From Paramacrobiotus richtersi (taxonomy: Eukaryota; Tardigrada; Eutardigrada; Parachela; Macrobiotidae): 23,411 nucleotides of DNA. Positions 19,409 through 23,411 of this stretch are shown here, piece by piece. Below the pieces are notes generated by a model. That model ran no database searches. It saw only the letters and a program-made list of their open reading frames with translations, and was not told where the DNA came from. Position 1 is the first letter of the stretch. Each line of letters begins with the position of its first letter. The stretch spans positions 1 through 23,411 of the forward strand of contig JAQGAU010000830.1 of the NCBI GenBank assembly GCA_034698045.1. Reading direction: 5' to 3'. A program made the translations under genes and the position numbers.

Positions 19409-20777
19409 TCAATGGGCTGTAGCTCTCGTGGTCATCCAAGCCAGCAGGGCTAAAAAATAACTCTGGAACGTGTGGTTATTTACCCTTTGATCTGCAGCTG
19501 CACTAGCCGAAGATTGAAGAGAAGCGTTCGCGCACAGAATGGCTGAAAGGTTTTTGCCCTCACTGCCTGTAAGAATAAATTTAAGAATAAATTTAAATAT
19601 GTATGTTATGTGTGTATATTTTTCGTGCGGCACTCACAACGCTCGAACTGGGATGTATTGCCGACTTCTAGAAGGTCTCCAGCAGTGATAGATGTATAAT
19701 ACTCGTTGGTACAAAAGGGTGTGGGCTTTACAGTCGAAAAGGCCGTTTCGTTCAAAGACTCCTTGCTGCGGGGATCCGGATTTCCGCAGTTCATCGAGAT
19801 CCAAGCGTTTGTCTCATTGGCAAATCGGAGCAGCGGTAGTAAAGAGCAACACCGGCACAGACTGTCCGAGAGACACAATGGATTATAGGCCAAGCTCACG
19901 CCTAAACTGCTTGACCGAGGCCATGAGTTTATAACCGACTCCGGAATAACCGACAGAGAATTTCCGTATAGTATGATTCTTTGCAGTTTCGGGAATGTCA
20001 GCTTTGGTTTTGATATCAGCATAGTTTTCAAAGCGTTTTGGATCATTAGTGTCTGTAAAACAGCAAGATACGACTGTGACTACGTGAAAAGAATTTGTCG
20101 TATACCTCAAGACTCGACGCAACATGTTCCAGAACAGCCCAATCGAACGATTCTAACTGATCAGTCTTATCATGAAAATCCGAGTCTAAGTCCAGTCTCG
20201 CTAAAACCGGCTCCCTTCCAACGCTCAATTCAGCGAATGCTTCGGGTTCAATAGAATTCAACTTTGTTGCCGCAATCGTTAACTTTGTTAGTTTCGAAAA
20301 CCCCCCAAATACACCGGCACTCAACGTCACCAGCTGTCCACAAACAATCTCCATTTCAGTCAGTGTCCCTTTGACATTTTCCAGCCAGGGACTGATCTGT
20401 TTGGCGCGATCATCATCGAAATCAAAGTTGTGGAAACAAATGAACTGTAAGTTAGTTCCCTCCGCGAAACGCGCGGTATTCTCGCTGAGGAACGAGTAGG
20501 AAGACGCATCAGCTTCACAGATCGCGCCACGGAACAACTCCCACGGTTTAACTAGAACCCCAATGGAGAGGTAGGTTAAATTGCTAGGGAGATCGGTCGC
20601 GGGAAAAACAGACTGGTTGTTCAAGGGCTGCGTTCTGAAGCATTCGCAGCCAAAACGGTAGGCCGCGATATAAGGAGATAAGACACCACATGAACAGTTG
20701 GGAATGATAACACTTGTCGTTACTGTACTAATAAGAAAGATCACCGTTACGGCAAGAAATGCGAGATGCCCGAACAT
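19409..20777 (-). CDS. Secreted or membrane leucine-rich-repeat protein, three exons
   Basis: Exon 1 is 20106-20777 and exon 2 is 19638-20052, joined in phase 0 across a 53-nt intron (GTATAC...TTTTACAG). Exon 2 ends at a phase-1 donor (T then GTGAGT). A 71-nt intron with acceptor TTCTTACAG leads to a tentative exon 3 (19409-19566). The product is about 414 residues. Residues 1-22 form a signal peptide. A cysteine cluster NCSCG...FGCECF (27-47) resembles an LRR N-cap. LRRs occupy about 140-187, with further leucine-rich sequence from 191. Exon 2 continues with LTFPKLQRIILYGNSLSVIP, then an LRRCT-like cysteine-rich cap (NPLCLSDSLCRCC...MNCG...TPFC). The protein is probably extracellular; its partner is unknown. 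A possible donor near 19492 means exon 3 could be shorter, with more exons beyond. The exon 1-2 structure is firm; the C-terminus is uncertain. Confidence 0.75.
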
Positions 20778-21570
20778 ATTTTTCCTATCATAGGACGGTA
20801 AACTTCGACAAAATCACGCGTGCAGTGCAGATAACTCTAATCTCTGTGGTGATGCGGAATTGTATATCCGGTTGCCGGAAAGCCCAGCGGGATAGTCCTA
20901 ATCTAGAAGCAAAACGCACCAATAAAAACGCAGAATGATACACAGAGAAAGTGCTTTCATACTGCTGTCTTTTCGACGAATACGCACAACTACCCCTTCA
21001 GCCATTTCTGACAGGAAGCGAAAATTTACTGCTAATTCATCTACTGCACTTCGCTTTTCTCGACCATGTACAGTATACGAGTAGAGCCGCTCGTTCGAAC
21101 AGCCGGTAATGTGGCACATATTCGGTGAGATACTCGTAACAATTAGACTTCTAACGTTCGACTGTTGAAAATGCAGATATGGCACAAAAATTAATTACAT
21201 TCACATAAGAAAATTTACAGTACTTTTGACGAAAACTAAATCAAAAAATAAATCAGCAGAACGCGCATAACGAAGGAGAACATTGACGAATTTCAGTGTT
21301 GCATATTACTGGCGAGAAGGCCATAAAGTACCATCCGCTACAGAGTGGTCACTGGTTTTGTGATATCAAGCAATCGGCGGCCTTCAGGCAACTCCGTGAT
21401 CGAACTTCGTGGAAATTGATTCGAACGAACAGTTTCTTTACTAGAATCAGCAGCGCTACACCGTAACAAATGAGCCTGCAGTCCAGTGTGCTTCGAGAAG
21501 CAGCGGATTTTCAGAAACAGTTTCCGAAGAAACTCTGACACAGAATACCACATCAGGGTCCTCGTTTTCG
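20778..21570. other. Region between the two LRR copies
   Basis: This is expected to contain the promoter of the LRR gene and possibly 3' exons of the upstream LRR copy. After a candidate acceptor (TTCTGGCAG, about 21571) the minus strand is open in the spliced frame to 21338 (starting KTRTLMWYSVSEF), but an alternative frame looks more like the sister gene's exon 3. I cannot decide between them. A minus-strand frame near 20898-21185 has no ATG start and no motif. Confidence 0.35.
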
Positions 21571-21678
21571 CTGCCAGAAAACAAAATTAAACAACGGGCA
21601 AATGAACTAATATGCTGAATGAGACGCGAGTAAAAGCTGATGCATCTTAACTCCGCAATCCGTAAGCTAGCTACTTAC

Positions 21679-23043
21679 AGCGGTCAAATTGGGATGCACG
21701 GCCAATTTCCAACAGCTTCCCAGCGGTAACATGGGTATTATGCTTCTCTGTACAGAATGGTGTTTGGACTATGCTTGAGAAAGCCGTTTCGTTCAGAAAG
21801 TTTTCCTTCTCACGGTTTTCGCAGTTCACCGAGACATATGCACCGGTTTGATTCGCAAAGCGCAACAGTGGCAGCAAAGAGCAACAGCGGCATAGACTGT
21901 CTGATAAGCAAAATGGATTGGCATCCAAAACCACCCCTAAACCGGATGATGTAGGCCATGCTCTGAAAACCGATTCTGAGATGGCTGGCAGATGGTTGCC
22001 GGATATACATATCAATCCGCTGCAGCTTCGGGAATGTCATAAGCGACGCCTGTATGGCTTCCACGCTGGCATACCTCATCCAGAACGACTGCAAAGCGAT
22101 AGAAATGTTATTACTGCAAACGATGGAACTGGGTTTTTCTTGCTCTGAAGTGTTACGATATCCCAGGGCATGACTGCGCGCGACACTGTGCTGCGACAGC
22201 GTGGTCCCTTCAGCAGAATCACTGGCTTTAATTACAAACGTATTGTGCTGTACGGCTCGCAATTAGCAAACAAGACAAACTCATTGCACATAAAAAGTAA
22301 TTATCACAGTTACCTGGAGGCTAGACGCAAATGGATCCATGACGGCCCAGTTGAACCATGTCAAACTGTTGCAGTCTAAATCTAATTCAGCCAAAACTGA
22401 TTGCGTTCCGGATGTCAGTTGGGCAAACGCCCCCGGTTCAATATTTTCCAGAGACGTCCGTGTTATCACCAACTTGGATAACTTGGAAAATCCGACAAAT
22501 ACGCCAGCGCTTAACGTCGTTAGTTTCCCACAAACAATCTCCATTTCGGCTAGTGTGCCCTTGACATTCTCCAACCACGAACTTATTCGTTTGGCACGGC
22601 CCTTGTCGAAATTAAAGTTGCTAAAGGAATATACTGCAGATTGGTTCCTTCCTATAAGCGCATGATGTCACTGCTGAGGTACGAATAAGAGCTACTGCCA
22701 GCTTGGCAGTACGGAGTGCCAAATTGTTCCCAAGATTTGTCTGGAACGCCGGGGAAGAGGGAGGTCAGATTAACGGGAAGGGACGATGCGGGAAATATAG
22801 ACTGATTGGTTAACACTTCGAGTACGCGACGTTTTCACATACACCGAGTATTTTAGTGCACCATAGGACTCGAAGTGTTAAGGGGTCTTTTCGGAAGCAT
22901 TGACAACCGAAGCAGTAGCGCGTTTCCAGGGTATTTAAAGCACCACAGGAACAGTTTGAGTCAATAATGATCCTTCCTGCTCCAGACTTTGGTATCAAAC
23001 TTATCGTTATAGCAAAGAATACGCGATTCTTGTACAGATACAT
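21679..23043 (-). pseudogene. Second LRR copy, degenerate and transposon-interrupted
   Basis: This is a paralogue of the gene at 19409-20777. It begins with an ATG at 23043, a hydrophobic leader and NCSCGALNTLETRYCFGCQC like the LRR N-cap of its sister. A 72-bp mini-element at 22810-22881 interrupts exon 1. A TAG lies in frame at 22652-22654, followed by a one-base loss near 22617-22633 relative to the sister copy. LRR sequence resumes (VKGTLAEMEIVCGKL, then LSAGVFVGFSKLSKL). The exon 1 donor (22313) is kept, but the exon 2 start is two bases short and a 4-base excess near 22000-22013 shifts the frame after FPKLQRI. The cysteine-rich cap is intact (NPFCLSDSLCRCCSLLPLL) and the exon ends at a conserved T-GTAAGT donor (21673-21678). 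These several independent defects make it a pseudogene. Confidence 0.82.
22810..22881. mobile_element. 72-bp TTAA-flanked mini-element (piggyBac-like MITE)
   Basis: TTAA at 22810-22813 and 22878-22881 brackets a 64-bp core with 10-bp perfect inverted ends, CACTTCGAGT and ACTCGAAGTG. The sister LRR gene reads straight through this point (QPLNNQSVFP), and the flanks here (DPL and NQSIFPA) match it exactly once the 68-bp insert is discounted. The insertion is therefore precise at a single TTAA. TTAA target specificity is the hallmark of piggyBac elements. At this size the element retains little besides its ends. Confidence 0.85.
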
Positions 23044-23411
23044 GACCACCTCTGTTGATGAATGCGTTGTTTCCAAGAGGAGCTACGCGGATTTTCGAAA
23101 CGGAGTTTCCAGAACGCAAGTCTTAACGAACGCAGCAATACGTTTCCGGTTCGTCAGAAACCTACCAGGCAAAGGTGAAGTTCGGCAAAGTAGATACACG
23201 GCAGAGATTTGGACCATGGCACGAGAAATTCTTTTGACTAGTACTGCAGTCTGTTGACTCTATTGAATGAACGTGCAGTGTGCCGTGTGCGTACATTCCC
23301 TTCGGGAAGTATGTCAAGAGATATGTCTAGGTACCCCTGACGAATTAAAGTGTCTCCCAGCCCTGTCTTCTGCAGACCATTTTGTGGACGTTGCAGATAC
23401 TCTAAAGTCTC
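23044..23411. other. Upstream of the second LRR copy, no gene recognised
   Basis: A 96-codon plus-strand frame crosses 22967-23257 but overlaps the LRR pseudogene exon and shows no motif. The window ends here. Confidence 0.4.

Overview
This window looks like animal nuclear DNA: spliced genes with short GT-AG introns (53-71 nt), a class A seven-transmembrane receptor, F-box, kelch and leucine-rich-repeat (LRR) gene families, LINE debris and many small DNA transposons. The lineage-specific look of the F-box and LRR families makes me lean to a tardigrade or a similar small ecdysozoan. This is a guess from protein flavour; no database search was possible. All recognisable genes lie on the minus strand.

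Layout. 1-1415: no gene seen. 1416-1934: broken kelch fragment containing a perfect 42-bp palindrome. 2263-2771: fragment of a GPCR pseudogene. 3949-5543: F-box-like gene copy 1, carrying a one-base frameshift. 5544-6180: its upstream region, with a 76-bp hairpin insertion. 7135-9135: 3' half of another GPCR pseudogene, split by a 1509-bp hAT-type element. 9459-11975: modular fold-back repeat element. 12656-14302: F-box-like gene copy 2, apparently intact, with two exons. 14303-15640: its upstream region, with a 764-bp element flanked by TA. 15915-16424: 3' end of a LINE. 16538-17542: intact intronless GPCR. 18251-18980: fold-back element with a nested hairpin. 19409-20777: LRR gene of at least three exons. 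21679-23043: degenerate second LRR copy with a 72-bp TTAA-flanked mini-element in its coding sequence.

Main reading. The order F-box gene, upstream block, GPCR occurs twice (3949-9135 and 12656-17542), so the window is a tandem segmental duplication. In the left unit both genes are broken; in the right unit both look intact. The two F-box copies share even a 66-nt intron. Comparing the paired copies acts as a built-in empty-site test and gives precise boundaries and target-site duplications for several transposons: hAT-type with 8 bp, TA-flanked, TTAA-flanked, and a 76-bp hairpin with 7 bp. The most unusual items are the near-perfect hairpin mini-element, the modular fold-back element and the unexplained 42-bp palindrome. 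I found no bacterial-type system, CRISPR array, or rRNA or tRNA gene.
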